Both the position numbers and the translations under genes were made by a program. A stretch of DNA of 64,000 bases from Hahella sp. CCB-MM4 (lineage in GTDB: Bacteria > Pseudomonadota > Gammaproteobacteria > Pseudomonadales > Oleiphilaceae), in contig NZ_MRYI01000002.1 in assembly GCF_002260525.1 (NCBI RefSeq), forward strand, positions 682,001 through 746,000, in the 5' to 3' direction. Under the pieces are notes generated by a model that was given only the letters and a program-made list of their open reading frames with translations, ran no database searches and was not told the origin of the DNA. Positions 35,276 to 44,157 of this stretch are shown one piece after another; position 1 is the first letter of the stretch; every line of letters begins with the position of its first letter.

Positions 35276-36073
35276 ATGAAGACGAAGTATCCCAGATTCA
35301 TATTCACCAGCGTTGTTCTAGTGGCATTAACGGCCTGTGGGGGCGGCGGAGGTGGCAGCTCCGATTCGAGCCGGGAAAACACGTTGGTGATTACAAGCTC
35401 CAACGCCACAGAGGTGGCGAATCAGGTGACCTCCAGCGAACTGCCCATAGATAACCTGCGAACCACTTCTTCAACGTCTACGCTGAATACCCAGCTCCGG
35501 ACCCTGGCTTCCGATTCTCAGGAAAGAAGCTCTCTGGCAACGGAAAATTTTGCCTGCAGCAATTCAGGCAGTGGCACAGTCACCTACAATGCCTCCGGAG
35601 CCAGTTCAGGTACTGTGTCCGGACAAGTGACGCTTAATAATTGCAGTGATGATGGAGAGTACACCCTTGACGGCAGCCTTTCCGTCTCAGGCACCTATTC
35701 GGAGTCTGGCGAATCCGCTGATCTGGACATCACCGGCACCCTGACCATGACCGAACTGGCTACCTCGAAGTACCTGAAACTCTCCAGTATGCACTTCGAC
35801 CTGAGCTATGCTGGTACGTCTATGCAGTATTCCCAGTCCTATTACGCATCCGGAACAGCCATCGATGGTTCTTTCAGTGTCGAGACCACCGAAGCGATCC
35901 AGATCGATGGCGGCACCTTTCCAACCAGCGGCAAAGTTGTCGTGCATGGTGCGGAAGGTTCTTCCCTGGTCATTGAATTTGATTCCAGCGGCTCTGGCGT
36001 CTACCTGAGTGTTAACGGCGGCGCAGCAGAGTTCTATACCTACGAAGCTCTGGCAGCTTCACCATTGGACTAA
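35276..36073 (+). CDS. Unknown lipoprotein
   Basis: 265 residues. Lipoprotein signal with lipobox ALTAC followed by a run of glycines (GGGGGGSSDSS), a flexible linker usual in surface lipoproteins. The mature part is Ser/Thr/Gly-rich and predicted beta, with no family recognised (ASGASSGTVSGQVTLNNCSD; two Cys pairs that could form disulfides). AAAGGAATAAAAAGGA lies before the ATG. Probably an outer-membrane lipoprotein of unknown role. Confidence 0.75.
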   Translation: MKTKYPRFIFTSVVLVALTACGGGGGGSSDSSRENTLVITSSNATEVANQVTSSELPIDNLRTTSSTSTLNTQLRTLASDSQERSSLATENFACSNSGSGTVTYNASGASSGTVSGQVTLNNCSDDGEYTLDGSLSVSGTYSESGESADLDITGTLTMTELATSKYLKLSSMHFDLSYAGTSMQYSQSYYASGTAIDGSFSVETTEAIQIDGGTFPTSGKVVVHGAEGSSLVIEFDSSGSGVYLSVNGGAAEFYTYEALAASPLD

Positions 36074-36108
36074 CGACTGCTCACACGAATTCAAGCAACG
36101 TCCTGTCT

Positions 36109-36141
36109 CACCGGGCGCTTTCCTCAGGAAGGCGTCCGGTG
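36109..36141. terminator. Long hairpin with the RND pump stop codon as its loop
   Basis: 15 paired bases on each side (36109-36123 with 36127-36141; two G-T wobbles) around the triplet TCA, which on the minus strand is the TGA stop of the RND gene. It lies between two convergent genes. No T-run, so its role may be mRNA 3'-end protection rather than termination. Confidence 0.6.
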
Positions 36142-39100
36142 TTCCAACGCTACATCTTCATGCAGCTGCAGTTCTTTATTAAGCTGGGTTTCCACCGCCT
36201 TGGGTGATGAAGTTTTCTTCGCCAACAAACTGTAGGCCACCGGTACCACAAAGATGGTGAACAGAGTTGCCGCAGATACTCCCCATAGAATAACCGTACC
36301 GATCACCGAACGGGTTTCTGATCCAGGGCCGGCAGATATCATCAGAGGGACAGCACCCGCGATAGTGGTGACCGCCGTCATGAGAATAGGGCGCAGCCGG
36401 GCAACAGAGGCTTCCACCAGAGCATTATCAAATGTCAGCCCCTGATCTCTGAGCTGGTTGCTGAATTCCACAATCAGAATACCGTTTTTGGCTGCCAGCC
36501 CCACCAGCATGATCAAACCGATCTGGGTATAGAGATTGAGGGAGTTACCTGTCACGTACAATCCCAGCATTCCCCCGGCTACCGCCAGAGGAACCGTCAA
36601 CATGATGACAAAGGGATGAATATAACTCTCAAATTGTGCGGCAAGCACCAGGAACACAATCAGTATCCCCAGCAGCAACGTGGTATAAACCGCCGTGCCG
36701 GCTTCCCTGAAGTCTGCTGACTGCCCCTTGTAATCAATCTGGGCATAATCCGGCAGATTATCCCGAACCAGACCTTCAAGGTAACCCAGGGCATCGCCAA
36801 GGTTGAGATTGTCATCAAGGTTCGCCTCTATAGTCAGCGCCCGTAGTCTATTGAACCGGTTTAAGGATGCAGAGTCTGCATACTCCTGCAGGGTTACCAC
36901 ATTAGACAGGGGAATCAATTCGCCCGAGCGACTGGAACGAACATAGATGTTTTCAATGCTGCTGGGGGTTCGCTGCAGATCCGGCTCCCCTTCCACAATG
37001 ACACTGTATTCCTGGCCGTTATCCAGGTAGGTGGTGACTGTGCGGCCTCCAAGCATCGTTTCAAGTGTCCGTCCAATGTCCTGAACCTTCACTCCCAGAT
37101 CCGCCGCCCGGTTGTAATCTATCTGTACGGAAAGGAACGGTCGGGTTTCCTTATAGTCAAAATCGACGCCATCCAGACCAGGATTATCTTCATCAATCTT
37201 GCTTTGCAATATATCCCGCCACTCCGCCAATTCCCGGTAAGTACCTCCACCAATGACAAACTGTACCGGTTTCTGCACACCGCCGCCAAAGCCCTGCCGC
37301 ATAACAGGGAATGCACGCACACCCGGCAGATCAGACAGCTTTTTACGGACTTCCGCCATGATATCCCAGGCAGAACGACGTTGATCCCAGGGCGTCAGCG
37401 TCACGATGGCAAAACCGGAATTAAAATCTTCAATATTGCCCCATCCCCGGGGAGCCCTGACCAATACCTGCTGGGCTTCGCCACTATCAACCAATGGCAG
37501 CAGTCGCCGCTCCACTTCGTTCATGTAGTCCAGCATGTATTCGTAGGTAGCGCCCTCAGGACCATTCACAATGATAAAAAAGGCCCCACGATCCTCTTTT
37601 GGCGCATACTCCTGGGGAAGCTCCCGATACAGCCACCAGGTTCCCACACAGAAACCCGCCAATAACAGCAACCAGAGCCATCGCACCTTGAGGCACCACT
37701 TAAGCGTCTTACCATATAGATTTTGCACCCCTTCAAAAAAGTGGGTCTCTTTCCCCTCAGATTCAGAGTTACGATGGATACTGTGCAAAGGCGGGAGAAT
37801 CTTGGAAGCCAGGGCAGGTGACACGGTTAGCGCGACAACGCTTGAGAATGACACGGCTGCCGCAAGGGTCAGTGCAAATTCTGAAAACAGACGTCCCACA
37901 TCTCCCTGCATAAACGCGATTGGCACGAACACCGCAACCAGCACCAGCGTCGTTGCTACCACGGCAAAGGCAATCTGGCGACTTCCCCTGAAGGCCGCCA
38001 CCAGTCTTGTCTCACCATGCTCATGCATGCGACGGTCAATATTTTCGAGTACCACAATGGCATCATCCACCACCATCCCAATCGCTAATACCAGCGCCAG
38101 CAGGGTGAACATATTAATGGTGAATCCAAATGCATAGATTGCAATAAAGGCAGCAATCAACGAAATCGGCACCGTAACAGCCGGCACCATGGTCGCCCGA
38201 ATACTGCGCAGGAACACCAGAATCACCAGTACCACCAGTCCAATGGCAATAAATAAGGTCTTCACAACCTCATTGACGGCCTCCTCGACGAACACTGACG
38301 AATCGTAGCTTGAGGTTAAAACCATGCCTTCCGGAAGGCCCTTATTAACCCTCTTTGCCTGGGCTTTGACCGCTCGGGCCACATCAATGACATTGGCATT
38401 GGACTGCTTGCTGATGCCTATCCCGACCCGGGTTACGCCATTGCCACGATATATGCCACGATCTTCTGTGGCCCCCAGTTCCACCCGGGCAATGTCTCCC
38501 AATCTGATCAGATAGCCGTCTTCACCGGCACCTAGCACCAGATTGCGGAAATCCTCAGCTGTATTGAAATTCCGCTCAGTCCGAACCCGGAACTGCAGGT
38601 CTCTGGATTCGATACTACCAGCGGGCAGTTCCACGTTTTCTGCCCGCAATGCCTGCTCAATATCCGACACCGTAAGACCACGGGCCGTCATGGCATTGCG
38701 ATCCAGCCAGATACGCATGGCGTAGACCTTGCCACCGCCAACGCGAACCCGGGCGACCCCGTCCAGGACCGAGAAACGATCGATCAGGTAACGCCGGGCA
38801 TAATCGGTGAGTTCCGGGACGGTCATGCTTTCCGCTGACAGGCTCATCCACAGTATGGTGTCATCGCTACTATCTTCCTTGGCAATGTCCGGTGGATCCG
38901 CTTCATCCGGAAGATTATCAACAATGCGGGATACGCGGTCGCGAATGTCATTGGTGGCCGCATCAATATCCCGATTGATATTGAACTCCACCGTGATCCG
39001 GGAACGCCCATTGCTGGATCGAGAGGAGATCGTGTTGATTCCTTCCACGCCGGATATCCGTTCCTCGATGATTTCCGTAATACGAGTTTCCACGATATTG

Positions 39101-39267
39101 GCAGACGCACCGGGATAATCCGTTGAAATGCTGACGACCGGAGGATCAATGGCCGGATATTCCCGCAACGGCAAACGCTCAAAGCACAGGTAGCCGATCG
39201 CAATCAACAGTAACCCGACAACAGACGCAAATACCGGACGTTTGACGGAAATATCGGATAGGATCAT
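36124..39267 (-). CDS. RND efflux transporter, HAE1-type inner-membrane pump
   Basis: 1047 residues, the usual size, with twelve transmembrane helices in two repeats. N-terminus ILSDISVKRPVFASVVGLLLI and the LREYPAIDPPVVSI segment are HAE1 landmarks. The proton-relay aspartates are seen in LAIGMVVDDAIVVLENIDRR. With its adaptor it exports drugs or other amphiphiles through an outer-membrane channel. No TolC-type gene is adjacent, so a shared channel is implied. Its ATG overlaps the adaptor gene's stop by 4 nt; adaptor and pump form one operon. Confidence 0.95.
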   Translation of the reverse strand: MILSDISVKRPVFASVVGLLLIAIGYLCFERLPLREYPAIDPPVVSISTDYPGASANIVETRITEIIEERISGVEGINTISSRSSNGRSRITVEFNINRDIDAATNDIRDRVSRIVDNLPDEADPPDIAKEDSSDDTILWMSLSAESMTVPELTDYARRYLIDRFSVLDGVARVRVGGGKVYAMRIWLDRNAMTARGLTVSDIEQALRAENVELPAGSIESRDLQFRVRTERNFNTAEDFRNLVLGAGEDGYLIRLGDIARVELGATEDRGIYRGNGVTRVGIGISKQSNANVIDVARAVKAQAKRVNKGLPEGMVLTSSYDSSVFVEEAVNEVVKTLFIAIGLVVLVILVFLRSIRATMVPAVTVPISLIAAFIAIYAFGFTINMFTLLALVLAIGMVVDDAIVVLENIDRRMHEHGETRLVAAFRGSRQIAFAVVATTLVLVAVFVPIAFMQGDVGRLFSEFALTLAAAVSFSSVVALTVSPALASKILPPLHSIHRNSESEGKETHFFEGVQNLYGKTLKWCLKVRWLWLLLLAGFCVGTWWLYRELPQEYAPKEDRGAFFIIVNGPEGATYEYMLDYMNEVERRLLPLVDSGEAQQVLVRAPRGWGNIEDFNSGFAIVTLTPWDQRRSAWDIMAEVRKKLSDLPGVRAFPVMRQGFGGGVQKPVQFVIGGGTYRELAEWRDILQSKIDEDNPGLDGVDFDYKETRPFLSVQIDYNRAADLGVKVQDIGRTLETMLGGRTVTTYLDNGQEYSVIVEGEPDLQRTPSSIENIYVRSSRSGELIPLSNVVTLQEYADSASLNRFNRLRALTIEANLDDNLNLGDALGYLEGLVRDNLPDYAQIDYKGQSADFREAGTAVYTTLLLGILIVFLVLAAQFESYIHPFVIMLTVPLAVAGGMLGLYVTGNSLNLYTQIGLIMLVGLAAKNGILIVEFSNQLRDQGLTFDNALVEASVARLRPILMTAVTTIAGAVPLMISAGPGSETRSVIGTVILWGVSAATLFTIFVVPVAYSLLAKKTSSPKAVETQLNKELQLHEDVALEHRTPS

Positions 39268-40373
39268 GGGGTTGATTCCGACTCACCGGCCTCCCGAAGA
39301 ACCTTGGCGATATCGAGATTGCCGTCATCGACGGCCAGAATTTTGACCGGGTTGCCGTCGGACACCTTAAGTGTTCCATGGACGATGACAAAATCTCCGG
39401 CTTCCACGCCTTGGGTGATTTCCACCAGACCCGCCTTGCGGGTACCAATAGTCACAGTGTGGCGCTTGGCCCTGGCGGGTTTTTTCCCTTCTATTGCATA
39501 GAGAAAATGCTGGCGCCCAACGGCGAAAACGGCACTTTCAGGCACCACAAGTGTGTCACGAGGTTTGGATTGCAATGAGAGCTGCATCAACATGCCGGGG
39601 AGCAACTCCCGACGAGGATTGGCGAACCAGGCCCTGGCTTTAACCGTCCGGGTAACCGGATCGATGCGGGATGAGATACTTTTCAGTTCCCCGGTAAATA
39701 ACCTGCCTGGGTAGGCACTGGTAGAGGCATCCACCTGTAACCCGGTTTCCAACTGACTCAGGTACACCACGGGGATATCAAAATCCACCTTCATCACACT
39801 GAGATCATCCAGTGTTGTCAGGACATCGTCTGGTTCCACCAGAGCACCCTCACTGACTTCGCGCAGGCCAACGACACCATTAAATGGAGCCGTAATTCTG
39901 TGGGCGGAAATCCGGGACTTAATTGCCTCAATATCCGACTGGGTCTGGCTGACTTGAGCCCTGGCCAGATCGAGATCCGCCTCACTTCCCACCTTACGAT
40001 TGAAAAGCTCTTCGGTTCGACGCAAAACACTCTGCCGTTCCTTCAGGATGGCCTGTTCCGATCTCAAATTAGCCTGTTCTTCCTGATCATCCAGTTGCAC
40101 CAGCAGCTGCCCCCGCTTCACCTGCTGGCCGTCTGCAAAGTGAATACTGACAATCTTCTCCGTGATCTTGGTGGTGACCGTGACAGACTCATTGGCAGAG
40201 GCCGTGCCCAGTGCTTCAATGTTATCCACCATAGGAAATTGCTCAACAGGTGCCGCAATAACGCCTGTGGGAGGTTTACCAGCCGCCAGCAGTTCGTCAG
40301 CCACCACCAGTAACAATAGGGAAATGAGGAAACGTAAACGGATGCAGCAGAACTCCGTTTTGCCTGAAATCAT
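39264..40373 (-). CDS. RND efflux periplasmic adaptor (membrane fusion protein)
   Basis: 369 residues. Signal sequence (LRFLISLLLLVVADELLAAG), then biotinyl-lipoyl hairpin (VSIHFADGQQVKRGQLLVQLD), an alpha-hairpin (about 95-150) and beta-barrel segments (ITAPFNGVVGLREVSEGALV; DTLVVPESAVFAVG). It bridges the pump and an outer-membrane channel. It lies just upstream of the pump gene on the minus strand, overlapping by 4 nt (ATGA). Confidence 0.94.
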   Translation of the reverse strand: MISGKTEFCCIRLRFLISLLLLVVADELLAAGKPPTGVIAAPVEQFPMVDNIEALGTASANESVTVTTKITEKIVSIHFADGQQVKRGQLLVQLDDQEEQANLRSEQAILKERQSVLRRTEELFNRKVGSEADLDLARAQVSQTQSDIEAIKSRISAHRITAPFNGVVGLREVSEGALVEPDDVLTTLDDLSVMKVDFDIPVVYLSQLETGLQVDASTSAYPGRLFTGELKSISSRIDPVTRTVKARAWFANPRRELLPGMLMQLSLQSKPRDTLVVPESAVFAVGRQHFLYAIEGKKPARAKRHTVTIGTRKAGLVEITQGVEAGDFVIVHGTLKVSDGNPVKILAVDDGNLDIAKVLREAGESESTP

Positions 40374-40600
40374 CTGAAATTCCTACCTTCAAAGGAATGC
40401 ATACGCACAGTTTTCTATACGCTGAGCATAGAAGTTTCAGTTTGCCACGGATATGGGGGATTGATTACTTTTTATTAATCATCTATCTGTCGCTGAAGCC
40501 TCTGACTTTTCTTTTGCCTGAGAAGAAATAACACCGGTTCACAGCACCTCAGAAAAAGATCGTGAAGATCTCCGGGGCCTGGCTCAACAGGCTGGTAAAA

Positions 40601-40825
40601 CTATTCCTTTGGCTTGAATTTGGCCGCATCCACGATCGACCACAAATGGGCGATTCCCCCGATAATTGCGGGTACAACCAGGAACCACAGGGCATAACCC
40701 CCAAATGCGACAATGGCAAAAATCAATGCCGCCAATATGCGACCTTGAACCAACTGCCCAAGCCCTGGGAAAAACACATTACATATTGCCGCCAGAACAT
40801 TACCACCAGATCCTTGACCTGACAT
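40601..40825 (-). CDS. Small two-helix membrane protein
   Basis: 74 residues. It resembles short Proteobacterial proteins with two hydrophobic helices (ALIFAIVAFGGYALWFLVV and the preceding AAICNVFFPGLGQLVQG). The FFPGLGQL-x-G pattern resembles TM2-domain-type proteins. No function is known. The ATG has AAGGAG upstream (read on the minus strand). It is separated from the RND operon by 227 nt in which only weak signals are seen. Confidence 0.75.
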   Translation of the reverse strand: MSGQGSGGNVLAAICNVFFPGLGQLVQGRILAALIFAIVAFGGYALWFLVVPAIIGGIAHLWSIVDAAKFKPKE

Positions 40826-40928
40826 AAGTACTCCTTGGTTTTCTGCTTGATTCTCTAATTAACTGTTTGATACCTAATTAGATATGAAGTGACCTGTCAT
40901 TGTCACCGGGAAATTGAGGTTGCCATAG

Positions 40929-41037
40929 TTACTTTAAATAGTTTCTAGGGTTACTTTGTTTTATAGATAGGCGTTACTTCATTTAATAGATAGTATTACT
41001 CCCTTAATAGATAGTATTGCTCCATTTATCAGAATCG
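40929..41037. repeat. Five-copy degenerate 21-23-nt tandem repeat
   Basis: Units: 40929-40950 (TTACTTTAAATAG...), 40951-40973 (TTACTTTGTTTTATAGATAG...), 40974-40995 (TTACTTCATTTAATAGATAG...), 40996-41016 (TTACTCCCTTAATAGATAGT...) and a partial copy from 41017 (TTGCTCCATTTATC). It fills the space directly upstream of the DUF1993 start codon and is AT-rich. Confidence 0.85.
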
Positions 41038-41045
41038 AATCTCTT

Positions 41046-41552
41046 ATGGCATTTATTCCATCCCGCGTATTTATTCACTATCTGGAACAACTACACCGTC
41101 TTCTCAAAAACATCGAAAATCAGTGTTCAGATGAAGCCTCATTACTCAAAACCGGACTTGCAGACTCGATGTTTCCCCTGGCCCAGCAGGCACGCACAAC
41201 GATCGGTTTTTCGCTGAGAACCTGCTGTCCTCTGGCGGGACTGGATATTGTCAGCTTTGACAGTCAGGAAACGACCTTTCTATCGCTTCAGAGCGATCTG
41301 TTGAAAACCCTGGATTTTCTCAGGAGCATTCCTGCGGACAGCTTTGCCGGTTATCAAGATCTCCAGATTACAACCAGAGCCGGTTTTGCCGATCATGAAA
41401 TGACAGGTGAAGACTACTTACAGCTATACGCGCTGCCGAATTTTTTCTTCCACCTTTCCATGGTATACGCGATCGCCAGAAAACAGGGAATCACCCTAAG
41501 CAAAGGAGACTTCGACGGCTTTCACCAGTATCCGGAAGGATTTTCCTTCTAG
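41046..41552 (+). CDS. DUF1993 family protein
   Basis: 168 residues, helical, of the DUF1993 family (DinB-like four-helix bundle). Landmarks: LKTGLADSMFPLAQQARTTIGF and YALPNFFFHLSMVYAIARKQGI, and the closing KGDFDG. No biochemical role is known. The ATG at 41046 directly follows the tandem repeats; no clear ribosome binding site is visible, so the repeat sequence itself forms the leader. Confidence 0.85.
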   Translation: MAFIPSRVFIHYLEQLHRLLKNIENQCSDEASLLKTGLADSMFPLAQQARTTIGFSLRTCCPLAGLDIVSFDSQETTFLSLQSDLLKTLDFLRSIPADSFAGYQDLQITTRAGFADHEMTGEDYLQLYALPNFFFHLSMVYAIARKQGITLSKGDFDGFHQYPEGFSF

Positions 41553-41631
41553 ATCATGAAAACCAGTACCCCGCGAGAGAACGCCAATCTATTTCAGGGC
41601 ACTAAATTTAAACTACGCCCCTTGTAGACGC

Positions 41632-42039
41632 CTAAAGCCCGTAACGATTCATGGTTGCCTGTCGCCCCAGCTCTATTTCAATTTCACGCAAAGCTTCCTT
41701 TACATCGTCACTGACGCCACCGGTCTCAAATTTGAGACCGTATTGGCTGCCCACTTCAGTCTCATTGGAATACACCAATTCGAATGGCAGGCCGGTAATT
41801 TCGATCAGCTGTCTGTCTTCACGCTCAAATTGAAAACTGACCATGCCGCCATCAACATTCGGCAACCGGCCGTTAACAAAAATCCCCAGTCCATTGCGAT
41901 TGAAATTGATCGAGTCAGCTTCATACTGTGCCCCACCAATTTCCAGCAGGCTGTTGCTGAAAGCTGGGGGACACAACAATCGCGGTAGTTCACGTTTCTC
42001 AGTGAAACCAAATGAGTCCCCGGTGTCTTCAGTTGCCAT
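41632..42039 (-). CDS. PilZ-like domain protein
   Basis: 135 residues. It has the c-di-GMP-binding RxxxR motif (RELPR, Arg16 and Arg20). The second PilZ motif D/N-x-S-x-x-G is NFNRNG, with Asn for Ser. The closing strand FELVYSNETEVGSQYGLKFE is PilZ-like. GGAGG lies upstream. It sits 31 nt downstream of an HD-GYP phosphodiesterase gene on the same strand, so a shared c-di-GMP function is likely. Binding needs testing because of the changed motif. Confidence 0.75.
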   Translation of the reverse strand: MATEDTGDSFGFTEKRELPRLLCPPAFSNSLLEIGGAQYEADSINFNRNGLGIFVNGRLPNVDGGMVSFQFEREDRQLIEITGLPFELVYSNETEVGSQYGLKFETGGVSDDVKEALREIEIELGRQATMNRYGL

Positions 42040-42070
42040 AATTTTCCCTCCTTGCCGGAATCTGTTAACG

Positions 42071-43435
42071 CTACATGTCGGTTAACAATTCATCGTCATT
42101 TGCCCCCTTGAGTACAAGACCTTTGTTCAGGTACTCACGAAGATCCACACCATAACTGCCGTTCGCCAATTCATGGGCAATAGCATAAGGCTGTTCGTTA
42201 CGATCCAGCGCATTGCGATTTAAATCGACTACCCGTTCCCGACAGGTTTGTTTCTGGGCATCCAAAACCATAAGGACTTTGGGCTTCAGCTTATTGTTTT
42301 CATCCGTCGCCAGTACAATCGCAACCTCTCCGTTGGACATCTGGACGATAGACCCAGGAGGATAGATGCCAATGCACTTGATAAATTCGAGCGCCAACTC
42401 CTCATCAAATTGCGACCCCCGACACTTGTAGATGATATCCAGCGCTTCCATAGAGGCCCTTCCAGAGTCATAGCAGCGATGGCTGGTAATGGCATCGTAA
42501 CAGTCTGCCAGTGCCACAATCTTGGCAAAGTAGGGAATCTGGTGTTCTTTGAGTTGCCTGGGGTAACCCCGCCCATCAACCCGCTCGTGATGGCTATGGG
42601 CAACGTCAATCGCAATACGGTCTTCAGAAGTCATCGTCATGAGCAGATCCCGGCCATATGTTGTGTGCATCTTCATGATTTGGAACTCTTCGTCCGTAAA
42701 ACGACCTTCCTTGTTCAGAATATCATCCGGAATTCTGGATTTTCCCACGTCATGCAACAGACCGGACAAGGCAATTTTGCGTATATCGGATTCGTCGTGC
42801 CCCAAATGACGGGCAAAGGTTGTCGCCAGAATGCACACATTCAGTGAATGCTCAGCCGTATAATCATCTTTTTCTTTAATTTTGGTCAGCCAGGCAAGTG
42901 CATCTTTGTTGCGCAACACACTGTCGACCACAGTGTTTACGGTTTCCCTGGCCTGGTTCATATCGATCATGCGCCCCAGACGAATTCCATTCAGGATGCT
43001 TTTCACTGTCCCCTTGGCAGAGGTATAGGTATTTTCGGCCTTGGGTAATTCGCTCTGGACATTAATCTTGTTGATGTAAGCAACTTTATGCTGTGTCGGC
43101 GGAGGGGAAGCTGTTCCAATGGGCTTTCTTGATGCGGAAGAGGAAGGGGAAGAGGCGTACTCCGTCTTGCGACGCGTTACACGGGCAAACAGCCCCTGCT
43201 TTTCCCGACGACGCTCCCTGGTCGCAGGAGGAGGCGGTGGAGGGCTGTTGACAATTTTGGCTTCGACAAAAACATACTCACACTGCCGTTGCAGCGCTTC
43301 AATATCGTCCCATGAGGTAATCACGAACCCCTGCATCAGAAAGTCGGTTTCTATCCATTCCCGGTCCAGCCGGACAACATGCATCCCTAGCTCCAGCTCC
43401 TGCACGGAAATCTGGAGTTCTTTGCTTTCAGCCAT
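42071..43435 (-). CDS. HD-GYP cyclic-di-GMP phosphodiesterase with DUF3391 domain
   Basis: 454 residues. N-terminal DUF3391 (about 7-120) with a proline-rich linker (PPPPPPATRERR) and the HD-GYP domain (about 160-345). Metal/catalytic signature: HSLNVCILA, LLHDVGKSRIP (His228-Asp229), HTTYGRDLL and HHERVDGRGYP. HD-GYP enzymes hydrolyse c-di-GMP to GMP or pGpG. It is probably in an operon with the PilZ-like gene that follows. Complete active-site motifs suggest an active enzyme. Confidence 0.93.
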   Translation of the reverse strand: MAESKELQISVQELELGMHVVRLDREWIETDFLMQGFVITSWDDIEALQRQCEYVFVEAKIVNSPPPPPPATRERRREKQGLFARVTRRKTEYASSPSSSASRKPIGTASPPPTQHKVAYINKINVQSELPKAENTYTSAKGTVKSILNGIRLGRMIDMNQARETVNTVVDSVLRNKDALAWLTKIKEKDDYTAEHSLNVCILATTFARHLGHDESDIRKIALSGLLHDVGKSRIPDDILNKEGRFTDEEFQIMKMHTTYGRDLLMTMTSEDRIAIDVAHSHHERVDGRGYPRQLKEHQIPYFAKIVALADCYDAITSHRCYDSGRASMEALDIIYKCRGSQFDEELALEFIKCIGIYPPGSIVQMSNGEVAIVLATDENNKLKPKVLMVLDAQKQTCRERVVDLNRNALDRNEQPYAIAHELANGSYGVDLREYLNKGLVLKGANDDELLTDM

Positions 43436-43652
43436 CGGATACCCACGCTATCGAACTTCACCGAAAATACTCAATAATCAGAGATCATTCCGATGAAAAC
43501 AGAAGCACAAAGGCTACCTAATAATATGTAGACCATATCCCGGGTTCTATCCAATAGCCTGCCTGTGGCTAGAGGATAGACCCGATACATTGTGGGAACC
43601 TGGAAGAATCTGAGAACAGGGGCGAAAGGCTATCGAAAGATGTGAACAGGCC

Positions 43653-43967
43653 CTAGTCTGCACATTTCACGCATAACGTGGTTTCCGGCATGATGGCCAG
43701 ACGTCCTGGCTGAATCTCCTCTCCGCAACTTTCGCAAACACCGTAACTCCCTTCGGCAATTCGCAGCAAGGCGGACTGTATGCGCCGGATGGACAGTCGG
43801 GTTTCATTACCTAACTGATCCAGCACTTCATCATTCTCCCGCTCCTGAGCCTGCTCAGCGGAATCACTGGAATGCCCCTGAGTGGCGTCCTGCTTTATTT
43901 TTTCCAGCCGGGCTTCCAGCTCAACCAAACGGGTACGAAGATCTGTTTCTATCTGCTCTGTATCCAT
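43653..43967 (-). CDS. TraR/DksA-family zinc-finger protein
   Basis: 104 residues from the ATG at 43967 (GAAGAG upstream); the frame extends seven codons further upstream. C-terminal C4 zinc finger CESCGEEIQPGR followed by LCVKC, after an N-terminal coiled coil (about 5-45). Shorter than DksA (151) and lacking its acidic DxxDxA tip, so it probably binds RNA polymerase's secondary channel, if at all, without full DksA function. Divergent from the frameshifted binding-protein gene. Confidence 0.85.
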   Translation of the reverse strand: MDTEQIETDLRTRLVELEARLEKIKQDATQGHSSDSAEQAQERENDEVLDQLGNETRLSIRRIQSALLRIAEGSYGVCESCGEEIQPGRLAIMPETTLCVKCAD

Positions 43968-44157
43968 GGCAATGCTCTTCACAACCATTTTTCATTCATA
44001 CTTGAGCCAGCATAGCACAGAGTTTCATTTTGGCTCTGTTCTGAACACAGACTCAGGTTGGTCCAAGTAGGTTATACTGATAGCGGGTTGAACCGACAAT
44101 GACCCTTAACCGCATGTGTAATGACGATTTCTGGACCCGGTAAATGGATAGGTAAGT

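Noticed and set aside
36124-40373. A complete tripartite efflux operon
   Set aside because: Only the pump and adaptor genes are present; no outer-membrane channel gene is in the neighbourhood.
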